Shown: positions 43,368 to 53,232, counted from the stretch's first letter. The stretch is DNA of 64,000 nt from Photobacterium sp. TY1-4 (GCF_025398175.1 NZ_CP099734.1:620001-684000); one strand, 5' to 3'. Translations and numbers: made by a program. The notes: generated by a model not told the origin, from the sequence alone.

Positions 43368-44072
43368 TTATTTTGTGACCGGACGCGCCAGCGTATGGAC
43401 GGTGATCTGCGCGTCGCTGACACTGAATTTTACATTGTAGTCGAACAGGTGCACGGCGTACTCCTTGGGATCCGGCTTGCCTTTTTTGTAAGCCGGGCGT
43501 GGATCCTGCGCCAGTACTTCTTCAATCACCGCCCGTTGACGGGCCAGGTGGCGGCCGTGCAGTTGTGACTCGGCTTTGGGACTGAAGTGTACCGGTAGCG
43601 TCGGCGGGCTCTCACTGGCAAACCCGCCGATGGCGTCGGGCAGACTGTCGGAGTAGGGAATATAGGGCTTGATGTCGACTATCGGGGTGCCGTCGACCAG
43701 ATCCACGCCACCGAGTTCGAGGATCACATCGCCACCATGCTGGCGCACGCCGATCAGTTCAACCGCGGACATCCCGATCCCGTTGGGACGAAAGGTCGCG
43801 CGGCTGGCAAATACGCCGATGCGTTCATTCCCGCCGAGGCGCGGCGGCCGAACGGTCGGACGCCAGCCTGCCTCCAGGTTCTGATCAAACAAAAACAGCA
43901 ACCACAGGTGGCTGAACTGCTCAATGCCCCGGACAGCCTCCAGGGCATTGGCTTCCCCTTGGAGCACCAGTTCCGAGCGGGCGCTGGGGACCAGTCCGGG
44001 CTGGCGCGGGACGGCAAATTTTTCTTTATACGGCGAGCGGATCACGCCAATCGGATCAATCTGATAACTCAT
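43368..44072 (-). CDS. trmO: tRNA (adenine(37)-N6)-methyltransferase TrmO
   Basis: TrmO methylates N6 of the threonylcarbamoyl-adenosine at position 37 of tRNA-Thr, using S-adenosylmethionine. The 234-residue protein is a single-sheeted beta-barrel type. Family motifs include IGVIRSPYKEKFAVPRQPGL, FSHLWLLFLFD, ASRATFRPNGIGMSAVEL and VDGTPIVDIKPYIPYSD. The proS-trmO order matches E. coli, where rcsF follows; here rpmE2-rpmJ2 lie in its place, divergently. Confidence 0.95.
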   Translation of the reverse strand: MSYQIDPIGVIRSPYKEKFAVPRQPGLVPSARSELVLQGEANALEAVRGIEQFSHLWLLFLFDQNLEAGWRPTVRPPRLGGNERIGVFASRATFRPNGIGMSAVELIGVRQHGGDVILELGGVDLVDGTPIVDIKPYIPYSDSLPDAIGGFASESPPTLPVHFSPKAESQLHGRHLARQRAVIEEVLAQDPRPAYKKGKPDPKEYAVHLFDYNVKFSVSDAQITVHTLARPVTK

Positions 44073-44152
44073 GATATCGGGCCTTTTTCAGTCTGGCGCT
44101 GACGATAGCATAAAAATAGTGCTTGATCTTTTAATGAGAATTGATGTCAAAT

Positions 44153-44175
44153 AATATGTTATAACATAACAATCC
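44153..44175. promoter_or_regulatory. Zur-type zinc operator upstream of rpmE2-rpmJ2
   Basis: The core TGTTATAACATAACA (44157-44171) matches 14 of 15 bases of the known gammaproteobacterial Zur core TGTTATAATATAACA. It lies 45 bp before the start of a zinc-independent ribosomal protein gene, the usual place for Zur control. Confidence 0.8.
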
Positions 44176-44218
44176 GGTTTGTGGTGTTCACTGGCCGGAC
44201 ATTGCTCAAGGAGTTCAA

Positions 44219-44482
44219 ATGAAACCAGGTATTCACCCGGAATATCGCACCGTGGTCTTCCACGACACCAGTGTGGATCAGTATTTTTTGGTCGGCTCGA
44301 CGCTGAAGACCGAACGCACCATTGAATGGGAAGACGGTAACACCTATCCGTACTACACGCTGGATGTGTCTTCGGCTTCGCATCCGTTTTACACCGGCAA
44401 GCAGCGGGTGGTCAGCAGTGAAGGGCGGATGGCCCACTTTAACCGTCGATTCGGTCGCTTCGGCGCCAAGCAGGAGGGGTGA
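44219..44482 (+). CDS. rpmE2: 50S ribosomal protein L31 type B (zinc-free paralogue)
   Basis: An 87-residue bL31 of the type B (C-minus) form. It contains no cysteine, so it cannot bind the zinc held by the standard L31. Under zinc starvation such paralogues replace the zinc-containing form on ribosomes and free its zinc. Motifs are [25 protein letters not shown] and RFNRRFG-like [16 protein letters not shown] precedes the ATG. A Zur-type site lies upstream. Confidence 0.95.
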   Translation: MKPGIHPEYRTVVFHDTSVDQYFLVGSTLKTERTIEWEDGNTYPYYTLDVSSASHPFYTGKQRVVSSEGRMAHFNRRFGRFGAKQEG

Positions 44483-44484
44483 TC

Positions 44485-44625
44485 ATGCAAGTACTCAGTT
44501 CACTCAAAAGTGCCAAATTGCGCCATCGGGATTGCCAGGTTGTGAAACGGCGCGGACGGATCTATGTGATTTGTAAATCCAACCCGCGGTTCAAAGCGGT
44601 TCAGGGACGGGTAAAAAAACGTTAA
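44485..44625 (+). CDS. rpmJ2: 50S ribosomal protein L36 type B
   Basis: A 46-residue bL36 starting [25 protein letters not shown] and ending AVQGRVKKR, nearly identical in layout to E. coli YkgO. It has only two cysteines and lacks the full four-ligand zinc site of standard L36. It starts two bases after the rpmE2 stop with AGGAGG upstream, so the two form an operon, like ykgM-ykgO in E. coli. Confidence 0.94.
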   Translation: MQVLSSLKSAKLRHRDCQVVKRRGRIYVICKSNPRFKAVQGRVKKR

Positions 44626-44663
44626 CGAGATAGAGCCGGCAGCAAGCGCTGGTCGGCAGCGAT

Positions 44664-44689
44664 AAAAAAGCCCCTCCGATTGGAGGGGC
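44664..44689 (-). terminator. Terminator of the metNIQ operon
   Basis: GCCCCTCC / GGAGGGGC stem with a short loop, followed on the minus strand by six T. It also lies downstream of the convergent rpmJ2 gene and may serve both. Confidence 0.88.
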
Positions 44690-44769
44690 GAGGCTTGTTT
44701 CAGGAAGGAACAGTCGCCTTGAAGTGATCAACTTTGAAGTCATCAACCTTGAAAAAACGGGCCTTGAAC

Positions 44770-45585
44770 TTACCAGCCTTTCACGACGCCGCCCTGGAAG
44801 ATTTCTTTGGCCGCTTCATACACGGTTTCAGATTGGTAGGCTTTGACGAAAGTCTGCACGTTTTCAGCATTCACGTTGTCTTCGCGGGCCACAATCAGGT
44901 TCACGTAAGGTGAATCTTTGTCTTCGACGAATACCCCGTCACGCTCTGGTGTCAGGTTGATGCTGCTGGCATAGGTGGTGTTGATGATCGCCAGTTGCAC
45001 ATCATCCAGTGAACGCGGCAGTTGGGCTGCTTCCAGCTCAACAATCTGCAGATTCTTCGGATTCTCGACAATATCCAGCACGGTTGCCGTCAGGCCAGCC
45101 CCGTCTTTCAGGGTCAGCAGGCCCTGCTGTTGCAGCAGCAGCAGTGAGCGGCCCAGGTTGGTCGGATCGTTTGGTAGCGCGACTTGATCGCCTTCTTTCA
45201 GCTCATCGATGGATTTGATTTTGCTCGAGTAAGCGGCGATCGGGTAGACAAACGTGTTACCGGCAATTGCAAATTTGTAGCCACGGTCAGTGATTTGCTG
45301 ATCCAAGTATGGTTTGTGCTGGAACGCATTGATGTCGATCGAGCCTTCTTCCAGTGCTGCGTTCGGTGAGACGTAGTCGGTGAAGGTGATCAGCTCAACA
45401 TCCAGGCCGTATTTGTCTTTGGCTTCCTTGGCAGCCACTTCAGCCACCTGTGCTTCTGCACCCGCCATGACACCGATTTTAATTTTGCTGTTGTCTACCG
45501 CAGCTTCTTTCTCGCCGCAGCCGGTCAGAACCAGTGCCGAGGCCAGGCCGGCAACTGCAAACAGGTTTTTCAGATTAAACGCCAT
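44770..45585 (-). CDS. metQ: D-methionine-binding lipoprotein MetQ
   Basis: MetQ captures D- and L-methionine in the periplasm for the MetNI importer. The 271-residue lipoprotein has a lipobox LTGC (Cys23) and the NlpA-family fold: VGVMAGAEAQVAEVAAKEAKDKYGLDVELITFTDYVSPN-like region, IDINAFQHKPYLDQ and ALPNDPTNLGRSLLLLQ. The start at 45585 has AAGGAG seven bases upstream; the longer frame has none. Last gene of metN-metI-metQ. Confidence 0.95.
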   Translation of the reverse strand: MAFNLKNLFAVAGLASALVLTGCGEKEAAVDNSKIKIGVMAGAEAQVAEVAAKEAKDKYGLDVELITFTDYVSPNAALEEGSIDINAFQHKPYLDQQITDRGYKFAIAGNTFVYPIAAYSSKIKSIDELKEGDQVALPNDPTNLGRSLLLLQQQGLLTLKDGAGLTATVLDIVENPKNLQIVELEAAQLPRSLDDVQLAIINTTYASSINLTPERDGVFVEDKDSPYVNLIVAREDNVNAENVQTFVKAYQSETVYEAAKEIFQGGVVKGW

Positions 45586-45671
45586 GTTACTTCTCCTTAA
45601 AAGCGGGATTTCCATAATCCTAGTCGTAAATTGTTTTGTTGTGCTTACGTTGTGGTTCGTATCGGGTGGAC

Positions 45672-46358
45672 TTAGCGGTGATCGACACGCTTGACCAGAT
45701 GATCACCGGCAGACTGAATGCATTGCACCAGAATGACCAGCATGACCACGGTGATGAGCATGACGGTGCCGTCGAAACGCTGGTAGCCGTAGCGGATCCC
45801 GACATCGCCCAGACCGCCGCCGCCGACAGTGCCGGCCATGGCGGAGTAGCTCACCAGGGTCACCAGCGTAATCGTGATGGCGTTGATAATCCCTGGCAGG
45901 GCTTCCGGCAGCAGCACCTTGCTGATGATCTGGCGCGGTGTGGCACCCATCGCCTGGGCAGCTTCGACCAGGCCGCCTGGTACTTCCAGCAGCGCCCCTT
46001 CAACCAAGCGGGCGATAAACGGAATGGCGCCAACGGTCAGCGGCACAATTGCCGCGGCGGTCCCAATTGAGCTGCCAACCACAAAACGGGTAAACGGAAT
46101 GATGGCAACCAGCAGGATAATAAACGGGATCGAGCGGCCGATATTGGTCACGGTCCCCAGAACCTTGTTCAGCGTCGGGTGCTCCAGCAGCCCGCCTTGT
46201 TTGGTCAGGTGCAGGGCGACACCGGCCGGGATCCCGATGGCGAAGCCTATCAGGCCGGAGGCAAACACCATCACCAGTGTTTCACCCAGCGCCTCAATCA
46301 GTAAATATGTCAGGCGTTCATTGGCCTGCCACCAGTTCGCAATTGTTTCAAGCAACAT
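45672..46358 (-). CDS. metI: Methionine ABC transporter permease MetI
   Basis: A 228-residue inner-membrane permease with five predicted helices and the ABC-contact loop [26 protein letters not shown]. It overlaps the end of metN by 11 bases, so the two are translationally coupled. Confidence 0.96.
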   Translation of the reverse strand: MLLETIANWWQANERLTYLLIEALGETLVMVFASGLIGFAIGIPAGVALHLTKQGGLLEHPTLNKVLGTVTNIGRSIPFIILLVAIIPFTRFVVGSSIGTAAAIVPLTVGAIPFIARLVEGALLEVPGGLVEAAQAMGATPRQIISKVLLPEALPGIINAITITLVTLVSYSAMAGTVGGGGLGDVGIRYGYQRFDGTVMLITVVMLVILVQCIQSAGDHLVKRVDHR

Positions 46359-47382
46359 AACCCAGTACCTCTACATTAACCTTGTGATCGCGCAGGAAGG
46401 CAATGGCCAGCTCTGCTGCTTGTTCGGTGCCGAAAAACTCCGCCAGCATCAGGCCGAATTTGACGCCGCCGGCATAATCCATATCGGAGCTCAGAATGCT
46501 GATATCGATATTAAATTCGCGGGCCACCTGGCTGATCAGCGGAGCGTCCACGGAAGCGCCGGTAAATTCCAGGCGAACCAGCGGGTAGCTGTTCTCAACC
46601 CGGGTGTCGGTGAGCCGGGCGCGGTAGTCTTCCGGGATTGACAGATCCAGGGTTGAGCGAATGAACTCCCGGGCCAGATCCGTTTTCGGATGGGCAAAGA
46701 TGTCGCCGACCGGACCTTTCTCGACCAGTTCACCATCGCCGATGATTGCCACTTGGCTACAAATGTTTTTCACCACATCCATTTCGTGGGTGATGAGCAA
46801 AATAGTCAGGTTCAGCTTGCGGTTGATCTCTTTGAGCAACGCTAGAATTGACTGCGTGGTGGCCGGATCCAGCGCACTGGTCGCTTCATCACACAGCAGG
46901 ACTTTCGGATCGGACGCCAAGGCCCGGGCGATGGCTACCCGTTGTTTCTGGCCGCCGCTTAGGTTGGACGGGTAGGCACTGCTCTTGTCGGCCAGCCCCA
47001 CCAGTTGCAGCAGATCAGTAACCTTGCTTTTGAGGTCCGCTTTTTTGGTGCCGGCCAGTTCAAGCGGCAGGGCCACGTTGTCGAACACCGTCCGGGAAGA
47101 CAACAGATTGAAGTGCTGGAAGATCATCCCGATTTTACGCCGGGCTAACGTCAGCTCCTGGGCGGAAAGCTGAGTCAAATCGACACCATCGACAATCACA
47201 TGGCCGCTGGTGGGTTTTTCTAACAGGTTCACGCAGCGGATCAGGGTACTTTTCCCTGCACCGGATGAACCGATCACGCCGAAAATTGTGCCTTGCTCAA
47301 TGGAGAGGTTGATATCACGCAGCGCGTTGATTTCCTTTTCTCCCTGATAGAACACTTTGTTCACTCTATTGATTTCTATCAT
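46348..47382 (-). CDS. metN: Methionine ABC transporter ATP-binding protein MetN
   Basis: A 344-residue ATPase that drives methionine import. The Walker A motif is [10 protein letters not shown], the signature [15 protein letters not shown], the Walker [13 protein letters not shown]. The C-terminal 100 residues form the NIL domain that binds methionine and inhibits transport when the cell is replete. The start at 47382 follows AGGAAG; the 16-residue upstream extension is leader. First gene of the operon, controlled by the Met boxes upstream. Confidence 0.96.
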   Translation of the reverse strand: MIEINRVNKVFYQGEKEINALRDINLSIEQGTIFGVIGSSGAGKSTLIRCVNLLEKPTSGHVIVDGVDLTQLSAQELTLARRKIGMIFQHFNLLSSRTVFDNVALPLELAGTKKADLKSKVTDLLQLVGLADKSSAYPSNLSGGQKQRVAIARALASDPKVLLCDEATSALDPATTQSILALLKEINRKLNLTILLITHEMDVVKNICSQVAIIGDGELVEKGPVGDIFAHPKTDLAREFIRSTLDLSIPEDYRARLTDTRVENSYPLVRLEFTGASVDAPLISQVAREFNIDISILSSDMDYAGGVKFGLMLAEFFGTEQAAELAIAFLRDHKVNVEVLGYVA

Positions 47383-47524
47383 CGAACTTCCTGAGCTGTT
47401 TGCTGCTGCCCAATACAATTCACCGGGCAAAAATGGGTGATAATGGTTTAATTTGTTGCTGTTTATTGTGTTTACACTGTAATTAGTTTGTGCGTAAAGT
47501 GTTTCCTAAACGCTTATGTGGTTG

Positions 47525-47586
47525 ATGCTAGGGTGTCTAGACGGCTAAGTCAATAGATATTTTTACGTCTGGACGTCTAAAAGGCT
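47525..47586 (-). promoter_or_regulatory. metNIQ promoter overlapped by a MetJ operator array
   Basis: On the minus strand TTGACT (47548-47553) and TAGCAT (47525-47530) are 17 bp apart. Seven consecutive 8-bp blocks in one register (47531-47586) resemble the Met box AGACGTCT. The best are AGACGGCT (47539-47546), TTACGTCT (47563-47570) and GGACGTCT (47571-47578), with 7, 6 and 7 matches. MetJ bound with S-adenosylmethionine would cover the -35 and spacer. Confidence 0.85.
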
Positions 47587-47704
47587 TTCTTGACTTGAGC
47601 CAAAATCTGTCGCCCTGGCAGAAACCGGACGGATAAACGGATGAATCCCGGGGTGAGCCGTGTCATAATCGCGCCAGTAATGTAGACAGACAGAGGGCTG
47701 ACTT

Positions 47705-48259
47705 TTGGCCAAACCCGCAGTTTTTATTGATCGTGACGGCGTGATTAACGTGGATCATGGTTATGTGCACACCGTCGATGATTTTGAGTATGTCGACGGT
47801 GTTTTTGAGGCGTGTAAAAAGCTCAAGGCGATGGGCTATTTGCTGGTCCTGGTCACCAACCAGGCGGGGATTGCCCGTGGCATGTACAGCGAAGATGAAT
47901 TCCTGACCCTGACCGAGTGGATGGACTGGAACTTTGTCGACAACGGGGTGGAATTTGACGGGATTTATTACTGTCCGCACCATCCGACGGAAGGGAAAGG
48001 GGATTACCTGCAGGATTGTAACTGTCGCAAGCCGAATCCGGGGATGTTCATTTCAGCCCGCGATTTCCTGAAAATCGATATGGCCAACTCGGTGATGATT
48101 GGTGACAAAACCGATGACATGAAAGCGGCGCAGGCGGCAGACGTCGGCACCAAGATCCTGGTGCGTACCGGTAAACCGATCACCGAAGCCGGCGAAGCAC
48201 TGGCCGATACCGTGCTCGACAGCGTAGCGGATGTTCCGGCCTGGCTGGCTGCGCGTTAA
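47705..48259 (+). CDS. gmhB: D-glycero-beta-D-manno-heptose 1,7-bisphosphate 7-phosphatase
   Basis: GmhB removes the 7-phosphate in the pathway to ADP-heptose for the inner core of lipopolysaccharide. The 184-residue HAD-type enzyme has the [11 protein letters not shown] nucleophile motif, TNQAGIARG, the zinc-binding loop CPHH-(N)-CNC and the [10 protein letters not shown] motif. The start is TTG, after GAGGG. It is divergent from metNIQ, as in E. coli. Confidence 0.94.
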   Translation: MAKPAVFIDRDGVINVDHGYVHTVDDFEYVDGVFEACKKLKAMGYLLVLVTNQAGIARGMYSEDEFLTLTEWMDWNFVDNGVEFDGIYYCPHHPTEGKGDYLQDCNCRKPNPGMFISARDFLKIDMANSVMIGDKTDDMKAAQAADVGTKILVRTGKPITEAGEALADTVLDSVADVPAWLAAR

Positions 48260-48287
48260 ACCGCAAAACAGTACACCACTTCCAGAG

Positions 48288-48319
48288 ATAAAAAAACAGG
48301 TCGCCGAGGCGACCTGTTT
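48288..48319. terminator. Two-way terminator between gmhB and the metalloprotease gene
   Basis: CAGGTCGC / GCGACCTG stem with loop CGAG, seven A on the left and three T on the right, between convergent genes. Confidence 0.88.
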
Positions 48320-48337
48320 GCTTAAGGTTTGAAGAGA

Positions 48338-51300
48338 TTAGCGATTATAAATTGGCAGGATCTCCAGGACATCTTGATAGCGTTGCATCTTTTTCAGCAT
48401 GGCTGGCTGCTGCGCTGGATCCTCAAAGTCGGCCAAATCAATATACTCTAGTTGTAGCGTATTGTTATCGGTCGCCGGATCGCGCAGTGCCTGGAACTCT
48501 TCCAGCGTTTTGATCATCTCAAAGGCCAAGGCATTGTTCGGTGTAGCATAGTAGTAGCGGCCATCCTGACGTTGATAGCGAACGGTCTCTGCCAGGTGGT
48601 CGTCATTGCTACGGATGGCGACGTACTGGGCACGTTCATTGCCGCGGGTAAATTCGCCGTTGTCACTGCTGCGGAACTGAACCACCAGGTTGAGCAGGGC
48701 TTCGATTTCGCTGTATTCCCCTTTGGCCGGCAGATCAAAATAGCGCTTGATCGAGCGGGCATAATAGGGGGCTGCCTCGACTTTGGTATCCGGGTCAAAG
48801 TGGATGAAATCACCTTGCGGTTTTGTGACCTTTCCTTCGCTGTCACGGAACAGATCCGGATAGAAGACCTGGTTCATGATGTTGGTACCCAGCGCGATAT
48901 CCTGAAGCAGGTATTTGAAGACATCATAGCTGTAGAAGGTACCACCGTCGCCCGGCACGACATACGGGAGATCCGCCAAGGCGGTATCGGTCCGGTCGGT
49001 GGTGCGGCGGATGCCGTCCCGCTCTAGCAGGGTTGCCATGGAAGCGAACTTGTCCGGCCAGAATCCGTAGTAGTCGAACATGCCGACGTAGTTGTACTTT
49101 GGATTGGTATTTGGCGCTTTGCCGCTGTTGAGCATCTTACCCGCTTCTGCAGTGACGGTCAGGCCTGTTGAGGCCAGATACTTACTAACTTCTGGGTGGA
49201 AACAGCTGTGCGGAACCTCGCCTTGCTTGAGGGCGCTGCGCAGTGCACTCTCGTTGATGATGTCGTGCAGGCGCTGGTACTGAACGTCACCGTCTGCATC
49301 TTTGACTTCACACACTTGATCCGGCTGGAGCACCACCTGGATCAGGTTATTGCGCAGCTCATCGACAGCTCGGGGCAGGCCACAGTAGAAGTCATAGTTA
49401 AAGTCCGACTCCGGCCATAATGGTTTGGCATTACAGGCTGGATCGACTTTATGCAACAGGAGCCAATTATTGGTATTAAACGGAAGGTACTGTTTCATCC
49501 GATCGAAGTTTTGCAGTACTTCCCGCCAGCTCATAAAGTCGTTGATCCTACGCTGGGCATAATCTTCCAGGCTGCTTTCGTCAAAGTTCTTTTTACCCAT
49601 ACGGTTGGTCCGCATGTCGTGCTGCTCGTAATAACGCTGCCAGTAGAAACGGTTAATTTCGGCGTGGTTTCGGCCTTCATCGTGGCGGTTACAATCTGTA
49701 TTCAGGCTGACATTCCCGTCGGTACAGTACTTATACTCGCGCATCACTTTATCGCCCGGGGCTTTGTCGCTCCATTTGTCATCCAGTACACCGTCTACAA
49801 CGGCTGCGCTGAGGACGCCGTCACTGAGGCGCTCCGGCAGGTACGATCCTGCGGCGAAGAAGGTGTTTTTCAGCTCTTCATCATAATGATTGAGCGTGTA
49901 GAACTGAGGCGATGTTTTAGCTTCGGCACCTTCGGCGCTGTCATGTAGGGAATACTCCACCTGGCGCTTGTAGGCAAATCGCAGCGCCGCGGTGTCATAC
50001 AGACCAAATACGGGCAGTGCATCCAGCAGCGATGGGTTATAGTCCATGATTGAGCTGTAGGCTGGAACATATTCCAGGCCGTGGTTGTGGGCGTGCGCTT
50101 CAGAGAAGTAGTTCTGATCATCATTACTGCCTTTGAAATTGTGGCGCAGGCCCAGGTTATGGCCTAGTTCATGCACCAGTGTTTTGGCGTAATAGATCCC
50201 GGCAAGTACTTGCCCGACATGATGTTGCTGGCTCAGATCGAGCGCGTCCCAGGTTTTCAGCTGACTATGCGCCTCATCTGCCCAGACATACGATTGCGGG
50301 CTGTCAAAGTCGATCGATTGACCGGCGACCACCATTCTCGGCAAGTATTTCTTTGTTGCGCTCGACCACAAGCTGGCGATCGGGTACATATTGTGCTCGC
50401 TCCAGACCTGCTGCTCCAGCTCGCGGAGCTGGATAATATCCAGGGCGCTCATATCCTGTTCCGGGACTTGCTGCAGGGCAACGTAATCACGCAGAACCGT
50501 TTCAAATGACTCTTGCTCTGGTTGGCTCAGAACTTTTGGCAAAGTATCGGCTGTCGGGTGATAGAGCCCGCTGTTATGTGTCTGGCGCTGTAGCTGGGCT
50601 GTGGTGTCCCTTGCTGTATTGATGCTGGTGTCGGACTTGGCAGACGATGTGGTTGTCGTTTGCGCAGTAACGATATTGCCGTTGTTGTACTGATTGGCAA
50701 TCCGATCCCACAGGACATTGGCGATACTTTCCAATCCGCCGGAGTACTGGTTGACATGGGCGTGAACAATCTCGCCTGTGACCGGGTTCACCGCGGACGG
50801 ACCATATCCGGCCAGGCCGTTTGCCAGTGGTTCGTCAATCAGGTTAATCACGTTATAACGCAAGTCACCCGAGCGCTTGCCGGAAGGATCGTGCAGTTTA
50901 ATTTGCGGGACACCAGCTTTGGCTAGCTGTGGGTTAATTCGGGCAATGACATCTTTGGTGATTTGCTTATAAAACGCGGTCGATGCGTTGAGATCGAAGC
51001 TATCTGAAAGATGGTAGTCAATTTGTGCCTGGCTGGGATTAAAGCGGTGCATATATTGAACGCGGTTGCCATCCAGGGTGTTATTACCGAGCTGATCCGG
51101 GCGGGAAACCTCGGTGGCAAACATACCGAAGGTATCTTCATCGCCTTTCGGGTACAGGATCGGCTCATACTCGGCGCTCCGGATCTCGTTGAGCGGGACA
51201 AACGAGTAGTGGTTGGAGACGGTAAAGGTCAGGTTGTTAAAGTCGAGTCCGTCATCGCTTTGGAATAAGGCGTTGATCAAGCAATTCCATTGATTGGTGA

Positions 51301-51940
51301 TCTGGTAGTCCTGTTCAATTTCAATGTTCAGGGAGCCATCAGCTGCCACTTCATAGCCTTGCCAGTCGCGGGCCAGTCGTGCATCACCAACGGGAGTGTA
51401 ACAACCGGTCGAGTAAGTCAGGAGATCATCAATATCGCGCTCCACCACTGCTAATTTTTTATACTCCGGCGTGAAGAAGGTTTTTTCCTGCCAGGTAACA
51501 TCATCGTCCTTGTTTTCTTCTTCTTTGTTGACACAGTCGCCGTAGCTGTCTTCTTCACAGCGGTATTCCTGGTAAGTCCCGGGAATCTTAACCAGAGGGC
51601 TGTTATCTGTTTCGACATCGGTCCAGCGCCCGAGATCATGGTCGCTTATCTGAGCCTGGCTGATCACATCCGGACTGATTTGGCGGACTTCCAGGCCATC
51701 CTGGGTATAAATCAGGCGAACCAGCTTTTCCTGTCCCTGCATAAAGGGCGCCATGCTGACGGCGTAGCGTGGGGCTTTGGCCATCGAAGGCATATACAGG
51801 TAAACCTGCTCGGTGTTGAGGTCTGTTTTTTTGATCTGCTCTGCCTTTCTCGGCACGCTTTCATAGGCCTGATCGTCGGCACCGCATCCGGCCAGAATCG
51901 CGGTACAGAGCACGCTTAACGTAAAGTGCTTAGGGGTCAT
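48338..51940 (-). CDS. Large zinc-dependent metalloprotease lipoprotein
   Basis: A 1200-residue predicted lipoprotein (lipobox ILAGC, Cys19). The catalytic site is HELGHNLGLRH (590-600), the full metzincin motif HExxHxxGxxH, followed about 40 residues later by SIMDYNP, a plausible Met-turn. This resembles the proteobacterial zinc-dependent metalloproteases with a DUF4953-type catalytic region. It probably sits in the outer membrane facing the periplasm or outside. Substrate unknown. The start at 51940 follows AAGGA; the longer frame is not supported. The barrel-protein gene lies 19 bp upstream on the same strand, so they are probably one transcript. Confidence 0.85.
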   Translation of the reverse strand: MTPKHFTLSVLCTAILAGCGADDQAYESVPRKAEQIKKTDLNTEQVYLYMPSMAKAPRYAVSMAPFMQGQEKLVRLIYTQDGLEVRQISPDVISQAQISDHDLGRWTDVETDNSPLVKIPGTYQEYRCEEDSYGDCVNKEEENKDDDVTWQEKTFFTPEYKKLAVVERDIDDLLTYSTGCYTPVGDARLARDWQGYEVAADGSLNIEIEQDYQITNQWNCLINALFQSDDGLDFNNLTFTVSNHYSFVPLNEIRSAEYEPILYPKGDEDTFGMFATEVSRPDQLGNNTLDGNRVQYMHRFNPSQAQIDYHLSDSFDLNASTAFYKQITKDVIARINPQLAKAGVPQIKLHDPSGKRSGDLRYNVINLIDEPLANGLAGYGPSAVNPVTGEIVHAHVNQYSGGLESIANVLWDRIANQYNNGNIVTAQTTTTSSAKSDTSINTARDTTAQLQRQTHNSGLYHPTADTLPKVLSQPEQESFETVLRDYVALQQVPEQDMSALDIIQLRELEQQVWSEHNMYPIASLWSSATKKYLPRMVVAGQSIDFDSPQSYVWADEAHSQLKTWDALDLSQQHHVGQVLAGIYYAKTLVHELGHNLGLRHNFKGSNDDQNYFSEAHAHNHGLEYVPAYSSIMDYNPSLLDALPVFGLYDTAALRFAYKRQVEYSLHDSAEGAEAKTSPQFYTLNHYDEELKNTFFAAGSYLPERLSDGVLSAAVVDGVLDDKWSDKAPGDKVMREYKYCTDGNVSLNTDCNRHDEGRNHAEINRFYWQRYYEQHDMRTNRMGKKNFDESSLEDYAQRRINDFMSWREVLQNFDRMKQYLPFNTNNWLLLHKVDPACNAKPLWPESDFNYDFYCGLPRAVDELRNNLIQVVLQPDQVCEVKDADGDVQYQRLHDIINESALRSALKQGEVPHSCFHPEVSKYLASTGLTVTAEAGKMLNSGKAPNTNPKYNYVGMFDYYGFWPDKFASMATLLERDGIRRTTDRTDTALADLPYVVPGDGGTFYSYDVFKYLLQDIALGTNIMNQVFYPDLFRDSEGKVTKPQGDFIHFDPDTKVEAAPYYARSIKRYFDLPAKGEYSEIEALLNLVVQFRSSDNGEFTRGNERAQYVAIRSNDDHLAETVRYQRQDGRYYYATPNNALAFEMIKTLEEFQALRDPATDNNTLQLEYIDLADFEDPAQQPAMLKKMQRYQDVLEILPIYNR

Positions 51941-51959
51941 ACAAGTTCCTTTTGTGTAC

Positions 51960-52778
51960 TTAGAATGTATATCCGAGCGAGAGTGAATACACGGTGGTGT
52001 CATCGTTGAAGAGGTCGATGTCGCCGACCGTGCCTTGTTCAGCGTCGAAGTAAACGCCGGAATTGGAAAGAGATAGTCCGGTATAGAAATGTTCAGTTAT
52101 CTGCCACTGGGCGGACACGGCGCCGGAGTAGGTCCAGTCCTGCCGGGTGTGCTGGTAACTCCAGGATGTCCCACCCAATAGTGAGGCACTGAGGGTTAAT
52201 TTGTCCCATTGATAGGCAATCCCGGCGTTGAGGGAAACCAGCCATTCAGGAAGTGATTTTTCTCCGGCCGTTTGGTAACGGTGAAAATTCTTCGCCAAAC
52301 GGGGGCTGATGAAATAGCTGACTTGTCCGGCGTCTGCAGCATAGTTTAGGGCGAGCCGTACTCGGCTTTCGAGTTCATCGTCGCGGGATAGCTCTGACGT
52401 TGGCAGGGTCAGTTGGACGTTGTATTTGAGTTTCCCGCTGCCGCCGAGCGTCGCAAGCTGGCGATCCTCGAAGCCAATGACAGTATCGGTGAAGAAGTCT
52501 CCGGTTTCATTTTCATAGACTCGGTATCCGCCTGATGTCAGGTAAACAGCGTATGATTCTGTCAACGAATACTTGAGTTTGCCGCTCCAGTTAAGGCTGC
52601 GTAAACTATTGTGACTGCTTTTGTCATAGGTGTTTGCTATATAACTTGCTGATAAATCACCCCTCCAGCCAGCATCGTCTGATTCGCTGGCAAACGCGGG
52701 CAGGGAAGTGAGTAAACTGAGCCCGATAGCAAGATTGACTATCGGGATCGTGATGGTCTTGTCCTTATTCGTTCTCAT
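51960..52778 (-). CDS. Putative outer-membrane beta-barrel protein
   Basis: A 272-residue protein with a signal peptide (cleaved near AFAS) and alternating polar/hydrophobic strands. It ends in SLSLGYTF, with the terminal phenylalanine typical of BamA-assembled barrels. The size fits about 10-12 strands. I do not recognise the family. It is immediately upstream of the metalloprotease, which suggests a working pair, for instance surface display or substrate passage, but that is inference. Confidence 0.65.
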   Translation of the reverse strand: MRTNKDKTITIPIVNLAIGLSLLTSLPAFASESDDAGWRGDLSASYIANTYDKSSHNSLRSLNWSGKLKYSLTESYAVYLTSGGYRVYENETGDFFTDTVIGFEDRQLATLGGSGKLKYNVQLTLPTSELSRDDELESRVRLALNYAADAGQVSYFISPRLAKNFHRYQTAGEKSLPEWLVSLNAGIAYQWDKLTLSASLLGGTSWSYQHTRQDWTYSGAVSAQWQITEHFYTGLSLSNSGVYFDAEQGTVGDIDLFNDDTTVYSLSLGYTF

Positions 52779-53232
52779 TGCGTGTTTCCATACTATTTTT
52801 TCTAACTTCCTGTGTTTTATGAAATTATCGCCTGTCTAATAGTGGTTTTTTATAATGTTCTGAATATAAAAGTAAATAGCGATAGATAGGCTGAATGATA
52901 TTCATCTGGGTGATTGAGTAGAGTTTCATATCAATAAAGCTTCTGGTTCTGGTCATAGATGATCGTTCTTATCTATCTCCTTGGATTTATTTGCTTTTTA
53001 TTTTTGATTTTATAAATGAAAGCATTTTTTCGAATGTGGTCTGATCTGTAAGCAAAATTGTGATGGCAGTGGGATAAATTTGACACCTTCCTGAGTTGAC
53101 TGCTTAAACTTTACTCTGGGGTTTGTTCTTTTTTTCCCCAGGGGGCGGCGGATGTCCGTTGTCCCGACAGTCTTCTCTGACTCATCAGCATTGCCTGGAT
53201 GTCAGTGTTCATTGCCAGGAGCGGGCCGATAC
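52779..53232. other. AT-rich intergenic region with divergent control signals
   Basis: A 454-bp stretch between the barrel gene and the importer operon. It has T-rich tracts and a TTGACA (53080-53085) with TTAAAC 18 bp later that could be the promoter of the importer operon. A CTGGGG/CCCCAG inverted repeat (53116-53141) surrounds a T-run in its loop, so it is not a terminator. No gene is supported. The frame open from 53152 lacks a ribosome-binding site before its first ATG. Confidence 0.4.
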
